In this document: positions 34,534-42,980 of the stretch, in pieces
Position numbering within the stretch: the first letter of the stretch is position 1
Layout of the letters: the number at the start of each line of letters is the position of its first letter
Source: JABCPE02 sp963520375
GTDB lineage: Bacteria; Bacteroidota; Bacteroidia; Flavobacteriales; Weeksellaceae
Assembly (NCBI GenBank): GCA_963520375.1
Contig: CAUQQF010000002.1
Coordinates: 62,001 to 126,000, forward strand
Direction of reading: 5' to 3'
Length of the DNA: 64,000 nucleotides
Made by a program: the position numbers and the translations under genes
The notes under the pieces: model-generated
Databases searched by the model: none
What the model was told of the DNA's origin: nothing
What the model saw: only the letters and a program-made list of their open reading frames with translations

Positions 34534-35358
34534 ATGAAAATAAAAGACCACTTTCTCTCACAGGAAGAATTTGAAATCATAGAAACAGAAATCCAAGGGA
34601 TTTATAAAACTTCTCCTCTGCCCGATGATTTAGGTAAATATTATGAAAGTAAAAATTACATTTCACATCATCAGGATTCGGGAAGTTTGAAAGAAAAAGT
34701 GTATAAATTTTTACAGAAGTTTAATCTTAATTATAAAAAAAATATAATCAAGAATGAAATAGGAACCCATTTGAAAATATTAGACTATGGATGCGGCGCG
34801 GGAGAGTTTGTAAAATTTATAGAAAACGAATACACCACTTTCGGATTTGAACCAAATGAAAATGCAAGAAATTTTGCAAAACAAAAATCCGAAAAAACAA
34901 TTTTCATTTCCAATCCAGAACTCACAGAAATAGAAAATGAAAGTCTGGATGGTATCACCCTATGGCATGTTTTAGAGCATATAGAGGAAAGGGAAAAATA
35001 CCTGAAAATATTTCATGAGAAATTAAAACCAAATGGACTTCTCATCATCGCTGTTCCAAACTACACTTCCTACGACGGAAAAAAATACAAAGAATTTTGG
35101 GCTGCCTATGATGTGCCGAGACACATTTGGCATTTCTCAAAATCAGGAATGGAAAAATTGATGAATAATGCAAATTGGAAAATCAGAAAAATAAAACCTC
35201 TCCTGCTCGATTCTTATTATATCTCCATGCTAAGTGAAAAATATAAGAAAAATCCACTTTTTTGGCTTTTTGGAGCAATTCACGGAGCGATTTCTAATTT
35301 TAAAGCCTCAAAAACAGGCGAATTTTCAAGTTTGATATATATTATCGAAAAAACTTAG
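34534..35358 (+). CDS. Class I SAM-dependent methyltransferase
   Basis: The 274-residue protein has a methyltransferase core from about residue 80. The SAM-binding motif I is LKILDYGCGAGEFVKFI, with FGFEPNENARNFA as motif II, GITLWHVLEHIEER as motif IV and LKPNGLLIIAVPNY as motif V. The N-terminal 75 residues include YESKNYISHHQD, seen in methyltransferases that act on small molecules or lipids. The substrate is not readable. The gene lies 50 nt after mnmG across the second parS-like site and is not clearly part of an operon. Confidence 0.9.
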   Translation: MKIKDHFLSQEEFEIIETEIQGIYKTSPLPDDLGKYYESKNYISHHQDSGSLKEKVYKFLQKFNLNYKKNIIKNEIGTHLKILDYGCGAGEFVKFIENEYTTFGFEPNENARNFAKQKSEKTIFISNPELTEIENESLDGITLWHVLEHIEEREKYLKIFHEKLKPNGLLIIAVPNYTSYDGKKYKEFWAAYDVPRHIWHFSKSGMEKLMNNANWKIRKIKPLLLDSYYISMLSEKYKKNPLFWLFGAIHGAISNFKASKTGEFSSLIYIIEKT

Positions 35359-35446
35359 AAAATGGATTTTTAATATATTTATTAAAGCTGATTTTTTACT
35401 CAAAAATAACTTTTTCAAGAAAATTTTAAATTAAAAATAAAATATC

Positions 35447-36193
35447 ATGTTTGAATTTTTTAGTAACATATCAAAAATTAAATTTGTAGGTGAGCTGACT
35501 GTGGATGTTGTTTTTCTACGACTTTTATTGGCCATCATTTTTGGAGGGCTTGTCGGCATCGAAAGAGAAAGAAAACACAAACCCGCTGGATTCAGAACTT
35601 ATATTCTTGTGTGTTTCGGTGCGGCGATAGTTTCCATGGTTCAAGACCAGCTTAGGCTGAATATCTATGGCTTTGAAAAAGATTTCCATGGTCTTGCAGC
35701 AATTATGAAAACGGACTTGGGGCGTCTTGGGGCGCAGGTTATCAGTGGAATAGGTTTCTTAGGCGCTGGAAGCATTATCAAAGAAAAAGGCGAAGTGGGC
35801 GGACTAACTACCGCGGCTGGAATCTGGGCAACTGGCTGTGTGGGATTAGGAATCGGCTGGGGATTTTATAACATCGCACTCATTGCCATTATTTTTATGC
35901 TCATCATTATGATAGCACTGAAAAAGGTAGAAACTGTTTTTATGAAAAAATCTTCTAACCTTATTTTTGAAATTGAAATTGATGAAAATGCCGCTGTTTC
36001 AGAAATAATTTCCGAATGCCATGCTGTTTTTCTACAAAAAGAAATAAACATCAATAAAGTTGATAAAAACCTGAAAAACAATATCATAACATTCAATGCA
36101 ACCACGGAGGAAAATAATAACAACATCGCCGAAATCGTGATGATTCTTTCCTTAAAAAATAATATAAAATCGGTAAAAGATATGAGTTTTTAA
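35447..36193 (+). CDS. MgtC/SapB family membrane protein
   Basis: The 248-residue protein shows the family core of four or so helices with RLLLAIIFGGLVGIERE near residue 25, the conserved GFRTYILVCFGAAIVSM, GIGFLGAGSIIKEKGEVGGLTTAAGIW and TGCVGLGIGWGFY. A soluble C-terminal domain (about 170-248) with ferredoxin-like strands is present. MgtC-type proteins are linked to growth at low magnesium in pathogens, but many members have other or unknown roles, so a magnesium role here is only a possibility. Confidence 0.9.
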   Translation: MFEFFSNISKIKFVGELTVDVVFLRLLLAIIFGGLVGIERERKHKPAGFRTYILVCFGAAIVSMVQDQLRLNIYGFEKDFHGLAAIMKTDLGRLGAQVISGIGFLGAGSIIKEKGEVGGLTTAAGIWATGCVGLGIGWGFYNIALIAIIFMLIIMIALKKVETVFMKKSSNLIFEIEIDENAAVSEIISECHAVFLQKEININKVDKNLKNNIITFNATTEENNNNIAEIVMILSLKNNIKSVKDMSF

Positions 36194-36200
36194 TATTTTT

Positions 36201-36208
36201 TAAATTTG
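36201..36208 (+). promoter_or_regulatory. -7 element for the DUF1963 gene
   Basis: TAAATTTG, 18 nt before the ATG at 36227. It overlaps the longer upstream reading frame. Confidence 0.5.
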
Positions 36209-36226
36209 CTACTAAAAAATAATAAA

Positions 36227-37039
36227 ATGATTCCTACACAAAAACAAATTGAGCAATTAGTTGCCGACCTTAATGCTACTACGCAACAGGAAATGATTCG
36301 TATCAAACTATCCTTATCTGATAGTTTAGCCCTTACCGATAGTAAATTCGGTGGTATGCCCTATGTCCCAAAAGGAGGCTCATTACCTACAAGTGCTGAA
36401 GGCAAACCACTCTTTATGCTGGCACAAATTAACTGTGAACAACTACCCGAAAACAATATCTATCCTAAAAAAGGTCTATTGCAGTTCTGGATAGCAGATA
36501 CTGAAGATTATCTATTTGGGCTAGACTTTGACAATCCTTGCAGTAATGATTTTAAGCGAGTACTCTACTACCCTACTATTGGTGAAGCTTTGTCCATTGA
36601 TGATTTTATAGAAGATTATGTCTTTGATAATGACAATTTGCCTTTTGATGCTGATTTGCAGTTTGCTTTACATTTTACCAAAGAAATTGAAACTTTTTCA
36701 TTGGACGAAAATTCCGCACAAAAACTTTTTATAGAAAAGTGGAATAAAACCTTTTCAAACAAAATAGAGTATCTATATCAGTTACCTGATGAAGCTGATT
36801 ATATTCGTGATTTAGATAGCACAGGGCACAAGATTGGTGGTTATCCTTACTTCACCCAAGATGATCCTCGTAAAAAAAATGACCCTCATACCCTACTTCT
36901 TCTTCAAATAGATTCTGATGAAATAGAAGATGTAGAAATTATATGGGGTGATTGTGGCGTGGCTAACTTCTTTATAAACCCAGAAGATTTGGCGAAATGC
37001 CAGTTTGATAATGTAATGTATAATTGGGATTGTACTTAA
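36227..37039 (+). CDS. YwqG / DUF1963 family protein
   Basis: From the ATG at 36227 the protein has 270 residues and no signal peptide. It matches the YwqG family (DUF1963), with SKFGGMPYVPKGGSLPTSAEGKPLFMLAQINCEQLP near residues 50-85, the KIGGYPYFTQDDPR motif near 205 and LLLLQIDSDEIEDVEIIWGDCGVANFFI near the C-terminus. Function is unknown; some DUF1963 members are proposed immunity proteins in toxin clusters. No toxin gene is adjacent here. A terminator shared with pgk follows. Confidence 0.9.
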   Translation: MIPTQKQIEQLVADLNATTQQEMIRIKLSLSDSLALTDSKFGGMPYVPKGGSLPTSAEGKPLFMLAQINCEQLPENNIYPKKGLLQFWIADTEDYLFGLDFDNPCSNDFKRVLYYPTIGEALSIDDFIEDYVFDNDNLPFDADLQFALHFTKEIETFSLDENSAQKLFIEKWNKTFSNKIEYLYQLPDEADYIRDLDSTGHKIGGYPYFTQDDPRKKNDPHTLLLLQIDSDEIEDVEIIWGDCGVANFFINPEDLAKCQFDNVMYNWDCT

Positions 37040-37087
37040 TAAATTTTCATGTATATAAAATATTTTACTCAAAAATATTCATAAAAA

Positions 37088-37122
37088 AAGCGAACCCTAA
37101 AATTTAGAGTTCGCTTCTTTTT
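37088..37122. terminator. Bidirectional terminator between the DUF1963 gene and pgk
   Basis: Stem AAGCGAACCCTAAA / TTTAGAGTTCGCTT (37088-37101 with 37103-37116, one mismatch), with flanking A and T runs. Confidence 0.8.
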
Positions 37123-37132
37123 ATAATTACAA

Positions 37133-38323
37133 TTATTTTTTAATAGCTGATACTCCTGGAAGTTCCAGTCCTTCAAGGCTTTCCAGCATCGCTCCACCAC
37201 CTGTGGATACATAAGAAACCTTATCTGCGTAGCCAAATTGCTTCACGAATGCCACACTGTCCCCTCCCCCTACGAGAGAAAACGCACCCGCTTTAGTAGC
37301 TTCTGCTATACTGTCTCCCAGAGCCTTAGTTCCTTCAGCAAAATTAGACATTTCAAAAACTCCCAAAGGACCATTCCAAAGAATAGTTTTGGAACTCATA
37401 ATCACATCTTTATTTATCTTTTGTGACTCGCTTCCTACATCCAGTCCCATCCAGCCGTCTGGAATTTCATTTGCTGCCACTTCTTTTCTTTCGGCATCAT
37501 TGTTAAACTCTTTTGCTGCGATAACATCCACAGGAATATATACCTTAACATTCTGATTTTTAGCTTTTTCTAAAATTTCTAAAGCCAAATCCAGCTTGTC
37601 ATCTTCCACCAAAGAATTTCCTACATTTCCGCCCTGCGCTTTGATAAAAGTGAAAGCCATTCCTCCACCAATAATCAGATTATCCACCACTGGCAGAATG
37701 TTTTCTATAATCGTGATTTTAGTGGAAACTTTAGAACCACCAAGTATCGCCGTAATAGGCTTTTCTCCAGAGTGAAGGACTTTATCTATCGCTTCTAATT
37801 CTTTCGCCATAAGCAGCCCGAAAAACTTAGTCTGAGGAAAAAATTCAGCGATAACAGCCGTAGAAGCGTGCGCTCTGTGAGCCGTACCAAAGGCGTCATT
37901 CACATACGCATCACCTAACTTGGCTAACTTTTCTGCAAATGCTTTGTCTCCTTTTTCTTCCTCGTTATAGAATCTAAGGTTTTCTAATAGGAGAATTTCT
38001 CCGCTTTTCAGCTCAGAAGCCAGTTTTACAGCTTCTTCACCGATGCAGTCCTCAGCGAACTTCACAGATTTACCCAAAATTTTTTCTATCTCAGGAAGAA
38101 TGTGTTTTAGTGAGTATTTATCATTTTTCTCTCCTTTTGGTCGTCCTAAATGCGTCATCAAGATAACCGAACCGCCATCGGAAAGAATTTTTTCAATCGT
38201 AGGTTTCGCAGCCGTGATTCTGGTATTATCCGTTACCTTTAGGTTTTCATCCTGAGGGACATTGAAGTCTACTCTTACTAAGGCTTTTTTACCAGAAAAA
38301 TCAAATTGTTTAATCGTTTTCAT
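37133..38323 (-). CDS. pgk: Phosphoglycerate kinase
   Basis: Pgk makes ATP and 3-phosphoglycerate from 1,3-bisphosphoglycerate in glycolysis. The 396-residue length is standard. Visible family signatures are KKALVRVDFNVPQDE, VILMTHLGRPKGE, LLLENLRFYNEEEKGD, DAYVNDAFGTAHRAHAS, the nucleotide-site region ILGGSKVSTKI and WNGPLGVFEMSNF. The C-terminal GGGDSVAFVKQFG and STGGGAMLESLEG complete the match. It is a single-gene unit on the minus strand. The candidate origin region lies directly upstream. Confidence 0.97.
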   Translation of the reverse strand: MKTIKQFDFSGKKALVRVDFNVPQDENLKVTDNTRITAAKPTIEKILSDGGSVILMTHLGRPKGEKNDKYSLKHILPEIEKILGKSVKFAEDCIGEEAVKLASELKSGEILLLENLRFYNEEEKGDKAFAEKLAKLGDAYVNDAFGTAHRAHASTAVIAEFFPQTKFFGLLMAKELEAIDKVLHSGEKPITAILGGSKVSTKITIIENILPVVDNLIIGGGMAFTFIKAQGGNVGNSLVEDDKLDLALEILEKAKNQNVKVYIPVDVIAAKEFNNDAERKEVAANEIPDGWMGLDVGSESQKINKDVIMSSKTILWNGPLGVFEMSNFAEGTKALGDSIAEATKAGAFSLVGGGDSVAFVKQFGYADKVSYVSTGGGAMLESLEGLELPGVSAIKK

Positions 38324-38353
38324 ATGTATATATTTTTATTTGATTACTTTCTG

Positions 38354-38361
38354 CAAAGTTA
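38354..38361 (-). promoter_or_regulatory. -7 element for pgk
   Basis: TAACTTTG on the minus strand, 30 nt before the ATG at 38323. Confidence 0.5.
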
Positions 38362-38816
38362 AATTATAAATTCGTCCAATAAAAATTTTAGCCGACAAAA
38401 AATTCCCCAATCACCACACTATTACAATATTCATTTTTTCTATTTAATTTAAAAAAGATATATGATGTATATTGTTATAGAGCTGGGTTTAGTGGATAAA
38501 TTTTTTATGAAAGTTTAGCACAAATATTTTAGCTGAAATTCATAGATAATTCACATCATAAAGCATTGATTCTAAATTTATAAAATACCTTATCAACATT
38601 CGTGAATAAGTCTGAAATAAAGACAATGTGTCAAAGTGTAATGTGAATAAACCTATTCAAAAACAAATGTTTTTATTTGAAAATAATTCTTGACTTGTGG
38701 GAAAATTTTTCTCATTAGAATTTTATTTCGGATTTCAAAATATTTTTTCTTGGAAGTTTTCCACATGGAATAAAGGTAGTTTTTCCTCATTAGCCACAGA
38801 CATTGTTAATAAAAAA

Positions 38817-38847
38817 ATCAGATTCAGTTTTTGAGGCTGAACCTGAT
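38817..38847 (-). terminator. Terminator after the lipoprotein gene
   Basis: Stem ATCAGATTCAG / CTGAACCTGAT (38817-38827 with 38837-38847, one mismatch), then A7 on the left, which reads as T7 on the minus strand. Confidence 0.75.
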
Positions 38848-38872
38848 GAAAAGTACCTATTTAGCTTGGTTT

Positions 38873-39580
38873 TTATTTCGTAGTAATTGTTATAAAAGAA
38901 TCATCATTTTTGAATTTAAATTCTTTTTTCCTTACATCATCTATATTAAACTTTATTTCTACCGTGTTGTTATTTACTTTTCTTACTAAATCATGTTTTC
39001 CTTCTATTTTCTTTATTTCCGAATTGAAATGGAAAGTTACCTGATAGTCTTTAGTAAATATCATCCAATCTAAATCAGATTCTTTATCTTTATTTTTTTT
39101 GATGAGTATATCATTTAATACAGAAGTGTTTATTTTCAGGGTTTTTCCGTCCCATTCATTTCTGGAGAACAAAACAAGAATTGGTAAGGATTTTTCCTCT
39201 TTTTTATTGAACATAATGGACAATTCTTTATTAGTCAGTTTATCAGTTTTAAAGGAAATATCTGTCAAATCATCCTTATCATAGCTGCCTTTTACATATA
39301 TTTTTTTCATTACTGCTATGGTGTCTGGAGCGGTGATTCTTTCTTTTTTATCCTTTTTTAGGTTCATTTCATATAGGCTGGTCCATTCTTTTGGGAGGTC
39401 ATCTTTATCTTTCTTACCCTTCTTATTTTCATCTTTAAAGATTTTTGCTGCTTCTTTCCCATCGATGTCCATCACTATACTCTGTGTTTTATCTTTGTGC
39501 AGGGTAATATCAGCGGTTACATTACACGAAACCAAGGTCATCGCTAGACCTATCATCCAAAAATAAATCTTATTTTTCAT
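38873..39580 (-). CDS. Lipoprotein, unknown
   Basis: The 235-residue protein has a lipoprotein signal peptide with lipobox LVSC at residue 19. The mature part is very rich in Lys and Asp (KDENKKGKKDKDDLPKEW) and appears made of beta strands, possibly two repeated modules. I do not recognise a family, though similar Lys/Asp-rich lipoproteins occur in Chryseobacterium relatives. It probably sits in the outer or inner membrane facing the periplasm. It is a single-gene unit between the candidate origin and sod. Confidence 0.75.
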   Translation of the reverse strand: MKNKIYFWMIGLAMTLVSCNVTADITLHKDKTQSIVMDIDGKEAAKIFKDENKKGKKDKDDLPKEWTSLYEMNLKKDKKERITAPDTIAVMKKIYVKGSYDKDDLTDISFKTDKLTNKELSIMFNKKEEKSLPILVLFSRNEWDGKTLKINTSVLNDILIKKNKDKESDLDWMIFTKDYQVTFHFNSEIKKIEGKHDLVRKVNNNTVEIKFNIDDVRKKEFKFKNDDSFITITTK

Positions 39581-39656
39581 TACAATAAATTTTTGTTTAA
39601 ATTTAATAAAAAAAATGGAACAAATTCATATAAAATTCATCACAATTTTTTCTTTC

Positions 39657-40250
39657 TTATTTGTTGTAAAGTTCCTCTACTTTGTCCCAGTTAATAACTT
39701 CAAAAAATGCACTGATGTAGTCTGGTCTTCTGTTTTGGTAATTTAGATAATATGCATGTTCCCAGACATCTATTCCTAGAATAGGCGTTCCCGAGCAGCC
39801 AGCATTCGGCATCAGTGGGTTATCCTGATTCGGAGTGGAACAGATTTCTACTTCGCCGTTATCTTTCTTACACAGCCAAGCCCATCCAGAACCGAATCTT
39901 GTCTTAGCAGCCTCTGAAAAATCAGCCTTGAATTTCTCAAAACCGCCATAGTTTTCTATCGCTTTTTTCACATTTCCCACAGGTTCTTTAGCTCCATTGG
40001 GAGTTAGAATTTCCCAGAAAAGAGAGTGGTTGTAGTGTCCTCCTCCATTGTTTCTCAGCGCGGGTGCTTCTGCTGCCTTACAGATTTCTTCTATGCTTTT
40101 CCCTTCTAGGTTGGTTCCCTCTATGGCTTTATTAAGATTATCTATATACGCCTGATGATGCTTCGTATGGTGGATTTCCATAGTTTGGGCATCTATTATA
40201 GGTTCTAGTGCATTGTATGCATAATCTAGTTTAGGTAAGTTAAATGACAT
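39657..40250 (-). CDS. Superoxide dismutase, Fe/Mn type
   Basis: The 197-residue enzyme converts superoxide to oxygen and hydrogen peroxide. Metal ligands are His27 in EIHHTKHH, His75 in GGHYNHSLFWE, Asp161 and His165 in GIDVWEHAYYLNY. The sequence has no signal peptide, so it is cytoplasmic. The GGGHYNH and QDNPLM features do not settle the metal with certainty; it may use Mn, Fe or either. It has its own promoter element 25 nt upstream. Confidence 0.95.
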   Translation of the reverse strand: MSFNLPKLDYAYNALEPIIDAQTMEIHHTKHHQAYIDNLNKAIEGTNLEGKSIEEICKAAEAPALRNNGGGHYNHSLFWEILTPNGAKEPVGNVKKAIENYGGFEKFKADFSEAAKTRFGSGWAWLCKKDNGEVEICSTPNQDNPLMPNAGCSGTPILGIDVWEHAYYLNYQNRRPDYISAFFEVINWDKVEELYNK

Positions 40251-40275
40251 AATATATTCTATTTAAAAATTCCGC

Positions 40276-40283
40276 CAAAAGTA
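40276..40283 (-). promoter_or_regulatory. -7 element for the superoxide dismutase gene
   Basis: TACTTTTG on the minus strand, 25 nt before the ATG at 40250. Confidence 0.45.
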
Positions 40284-40348
40284 AATAAAAATCAAATATT
40301 ATAATCAATTTTCCTAAGAGATTTTATCAATCATTGAAATATATTAAT

Positions 40349-40356
40349 TAACTTTG
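40349..40356 (+). promoter_or_regulatory. -7 element for the 40373 lipoprotein gene
   Basis: TAACTTTG, 16 nt before the ATG at 40373. Confidence 0.5.
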
Positions 40357-40372
40357 AAAAAAAATATAAATT

Positions 40373-42037
40373 ATGAAACAGTTTTTAATGTGTACAAGTA
40401 TTGTATGTCTTGCGTTATTTGGAAATTCTTGTAGACAAGAATTAGAGGATTTAAAACAACAAAAAAATGTGTCCGTACAAGTCAAAGATGGAACAGTTGT
40501 AAATGGTAGATTGTATTTTTCAAGTATTGAATCATTACAAAATGCCTATGATGAGATTAAGGATGAGGAGGATGAAATTATTGCAAATTATTTAAAAGAC
40601 AAAGATTTTATGTCTTTAAGACCTATTATTACAGAAGAAAATGAAAAATTGATGGTGAATCAAATGAGTGAAAGACTAAATTCGTTAAAATCAGAAAAAA
40701 TAATAATATCCAATAATTTAACACTAGAAGATATTGAAGATGATTTAGACGATTTGGAGGAAATAATAGGAGATGATGTTTATTCTGCATTTTTGAATAG
40801 TGATGCGGAGATACAAGTAGCAAACAAAATATACAAGTATACAGATGTTGGTTTATTTATTGTTAAAGATGATAAATATTCAGAGTTACAAAATTATCTA
40901 AAAGTTAATAATATTTCTGATAACTTACTATTGCCTACTAATACCAGTATTAAGGAAAATTTTGTATTATCAAATGCAAATACGAATGGAGTGAAGCAAA
41001 TAGATGCAAATATTGAATATTTTATTGAGAATCCAGAATTTTATAGTCCAGGAACAGTTGCAAAAGATTTTATTATAGAAGAACCTGAAAATTCAAAATT
41101 GCCAGTAAAAGGAGGAGCTGATATTTATAATGATGAAGTGTATAAATTTGTTGAAAGTTTACAATCCTGTAAACCTAGAAAAGGTTTATTTGGAGATCTT
41201 TTTGGACAGAATAATGTTTGTATTGATCAATATGAAAAAAGAAGAAGAGTAAAGGTAAAAGCATTCAATTATAATTATTATTTAGTATATCATTTAGGTG
41301 TAAAAGTAAAACATCAGTATAGAGGATGGACAGGAGGATGGAGAAAAGAAACAGCAGATGAAATAAGAATAGGGGTAACATCAGCAATTTTCATATATGA
41401 TTATGGACAATATTTTAGAACTACACCACCAAATAATAGAAAAACAACAATATACAATAATAATTCGAGACTAGTTTTTGATGCCAATGTAAGATGGGAA
41501 CCTGGTTTTTATCCACATAGTTATTCTATTACTAGTTATGATATAAAAAATTATCCTAAAATTATAAAAGATGATATTTATATAGAAGATATATTAGGTA
41601 GAAATTTTTATTCTGATAATGCTATTCTTGATAAAGCAATATATAATGCTATGAAAGCAGGAAATAGTCACTTAACAAGTCAGTACTTAAACCAAAAGTT
41701 TTGGAAAGAATCTATTAATTATTTAGGACAAACATGGATAAAATTAGGTAGAAAAGTCCCTGATAATAATATTACTTACTCCTTATGTATTCCTGAATTA
41801 GGAAAATTATGTATACATAAAGCATTTTATAGAAATAATTATAATTCAGCAAAAGTAGAAAAAACTTTTGATTGGGGATTTAATGTAGGAATTAATATAA
41901 ATCCAGAAGGTAGTATCTCTCCAGAAATATCAGGTGGAAGCATGAAAAAACCACAAGATTTTAAAGTAAATCTTTATGGAATAGTTAAAAAGAATGGCAA
42001 ATGGCATGGTATTAAGATGAATACATTTAAACTATGA
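40373..42037 (+). CDS. Large lipoprotein, unknown
   Basis: The 554-residue protein has a lipoprotein signal with lipobox GNSC at residue 20. The first third is acidic and helical (DEIKDEEDEIIANYLKD, LEDIEDDLDDLEEIIGDDV). Then comes VANKIYKYTDVGLFIVKDDKYSELQNYL, a pattern I have seen in unnamed Bacteroidota lipoproteins. The last half is Tyr/Asn-rich and probably beta-structured. The DNA is very AT-rich (30% G+C in 41641-41700 by my count), lower than flanking housekeeping genes. The stop overlaps the next start (ATGA), so it is coupled to the barrel-like protein. Function unknown. Confidence 0.8.
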   Translation: MKQFLMCTSIVCLALFGNSCRQELEDLKQQKNVSVQVKDGTVVNGRLYFSSIESLQNAYDEIKDEEDEIIANYLKDKDFMSLRPIITEENEKLMVNQMSERLNSLKSEKIIISNNLTLEDIEDDLDDLEEIIGDDVYSAFLNSDAEIQVANKIYKYTDVGLFIVKDDKYSELQNYLKVNNISDNLLLPTNTSIKENFVLSNANTNGVKQIDANIEYFIENPEFYSPGTVAKDFIIEEPENSKLPVKGGADIYNDEVYKFVESLQSCKPRKGLFGDLFGQNNVCIDQYEKRRRVKVKAFNYNYYLVYHLGVKVKHQYRGWTGGWRKETADEIRIGVTSAIFIYDYGQYFRTTPPNNRKTTIYNNNSRLVFDANVRWEPGFYPHSYSITSYDIKNYPKIIKDDIYIEDILGRNFYSDNAILDKAIYNAMKAGNSHLTSQYLNQKFWKESINYLGQTWIKLGRKVPDNNITYSLCIPELGKLCIHKAFYRNNYNSAKVEKTFDWGFNVGININPEGSISPEISGGSMKKPQDFKVNLYGIVKKNGKWHGIKMNTFKL

Positions 42038-42516
42038 AAAAATTTTTTTTTATAATGTTTCCTGTTCTGTTGTTTTCGCAAAAGAATGTAGAAAAGTCTG
42101 TAACCAATTTACAAGTAGGATTAGGAATTTGGGTAAATAATGAATTAAAATTAGTAAATAAAATAGTAATTCGTTCAGAAATTGGCTTAGAACCTACTTG
42201 GTTTGTAGGAGATGGAATTGGGTGGCATCCTAATTTTAGGTTAGAACCAAAATATTATTATAATATAGATAAAAGAGCATCTAAAAATAAGAAAATAAGT
42301 AAAAATTCGGGAAGTTTTTGCGGCATAGCTTTAAATTATAGACCAGTAAGTAATGTTTCTGTAGAAAGCTATTCTATTGTTCCAAAATGGGGAATTAGAA
42401 GAGTAAACAATCATTTTAATTATGAACTAGGATTAGGATTAGGATATAGAAAAGAAATCAAATATGGTAGCTTTTTAGAAATAGATCTACATTTAAGAAT
42501 AGGATATACTTTCTAA
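42034..42516 (+). CDS. Small outer-membrane beta-barrel-like protein, unknown
   Basis: The 160-residue protein has a signal peptide (MKKFFFIMFPVLLFSQ). The mature chain shows alternating hydrophobic/polar strands with aromatic girdles (LQVGLGIWVNNELKLVNKIVIRS, FNYELGLGLGYRKEIKYG) and ends LHLRIGYTF with a terminal Phe. This suggests a small eight-strand outer-membrane barrel. The start overlaps the stop of the upstream lipoprotein by 4 nt, so the two are very likely made together and may interact; that is inference. No family is recognised. Confidence 0.75.
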   Translation: MKKFFFIMFPVLLFSQKNVEKSVTNLQVGLGIWVNNELKLVNKIVIRSEIGLEPTWFVGDGIGWHPNFRLEPKYYYNIDKRASKNKKISKNSGSFCGIALNYRPVSNVSVESYSIVPKWGIRRVNNHFNYELGLGLGYRKEIKYGSFLEIDLHLRIGYTF

Positions 42517-42555
42517 CAATTGTCTTATTAATACATTTATTTTAAATTTAAAAAA

Positions 42556-42939
42556 ATGATGAAAAAGAAATTATTTTATGGTGTTTTTCTATTGATGATT
42601 TTATTTTCTTGTGAAAGAATTATAGATAACTATTGGAAGGAACAGGAAAGAAAAAACTATACTTCGCCCTATATGGGAACATGGACAGGAACTTACACAG
42701 GAGATGAAAGAGGGACTTTCACTCTGGAAGTATCAAAAAGCGGCTATATGAAGAGAGTAACAAGGACTTCGGGAACTTTTTATGAAGAACAAAGCATGGG
42801 CTGTGTGCTGCATGATGGAACATTGCAGCAGGTGTATTCAGGAGATTCTAAATTTATGATTCAAGGAAGTCTGCGCTTCGGTAAAGGCGAGTGGAAAAAA
42901 GAGGGACAAAGAGGAACTTGGGTAGCCACGAGAAGATAA
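42556..42939 (+). CDS. Small lipoprotein, unknown
   Basis: The 127-residue protein has two adjacent Met codons (42556 and 42559) and a lipoprotein signal with lipobox LFSC at residue 19. The mature part starts with a charged helix and then a beta-rich region (GTWTGTYTGDERGTFTLEVSKSG, GSLRFGKGEWKKEGQRGTW) that looks like a small lipocalin-like or beta-sandwich fold. I do not recognise it. It stands between the AT-rich lipoprotein/barrel pair and the tannase-like gene, 41 nt before the latter. Its base composition is closer to the genome norm than that of the pair. Confidence 0.7.
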   Translation: MMKKKLFYGVFLLMILFSCERIIDNYWKEQERKNYTSPYMGTWTGTYTGDERGTFTLEVSKSGYMKRVTRTSGTFYEEQSMGCVLHDGTLQQVYSGDSKFMIQGSLRFGKGEWKKEGQRGTWVATRR

Positions 42940-42980
42940 TTTTTTTAAATAAAATTATATTTATATGAAAAATTAGTCAA

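Larger units (their letters stand above)
38324..38872. other. 549-bp gene-free region, candidate oriC
   Basis: The region between pgk and a lipoprotein gene contains five one-mismatch DnaA boxes (consensus TTATCCACA). They are TTATCCACT minus 38491-38499, TTATCAACA plus 38590-38598, TTATTCACA minus 38642-38650, TTTTCCACA plus 38757-38765 and TTAGCCACA plus 38790-38798. Weaker two-mismatch boxes lie at 38547, 38601 and 38696. The spaces between are AT-rich enough to unwind. Two parS-like sites lie 4-6 kb to the left. No dnaA gene is in the window, and gene orientation on the left does not clearly support an origin. Confidence 0.5.
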
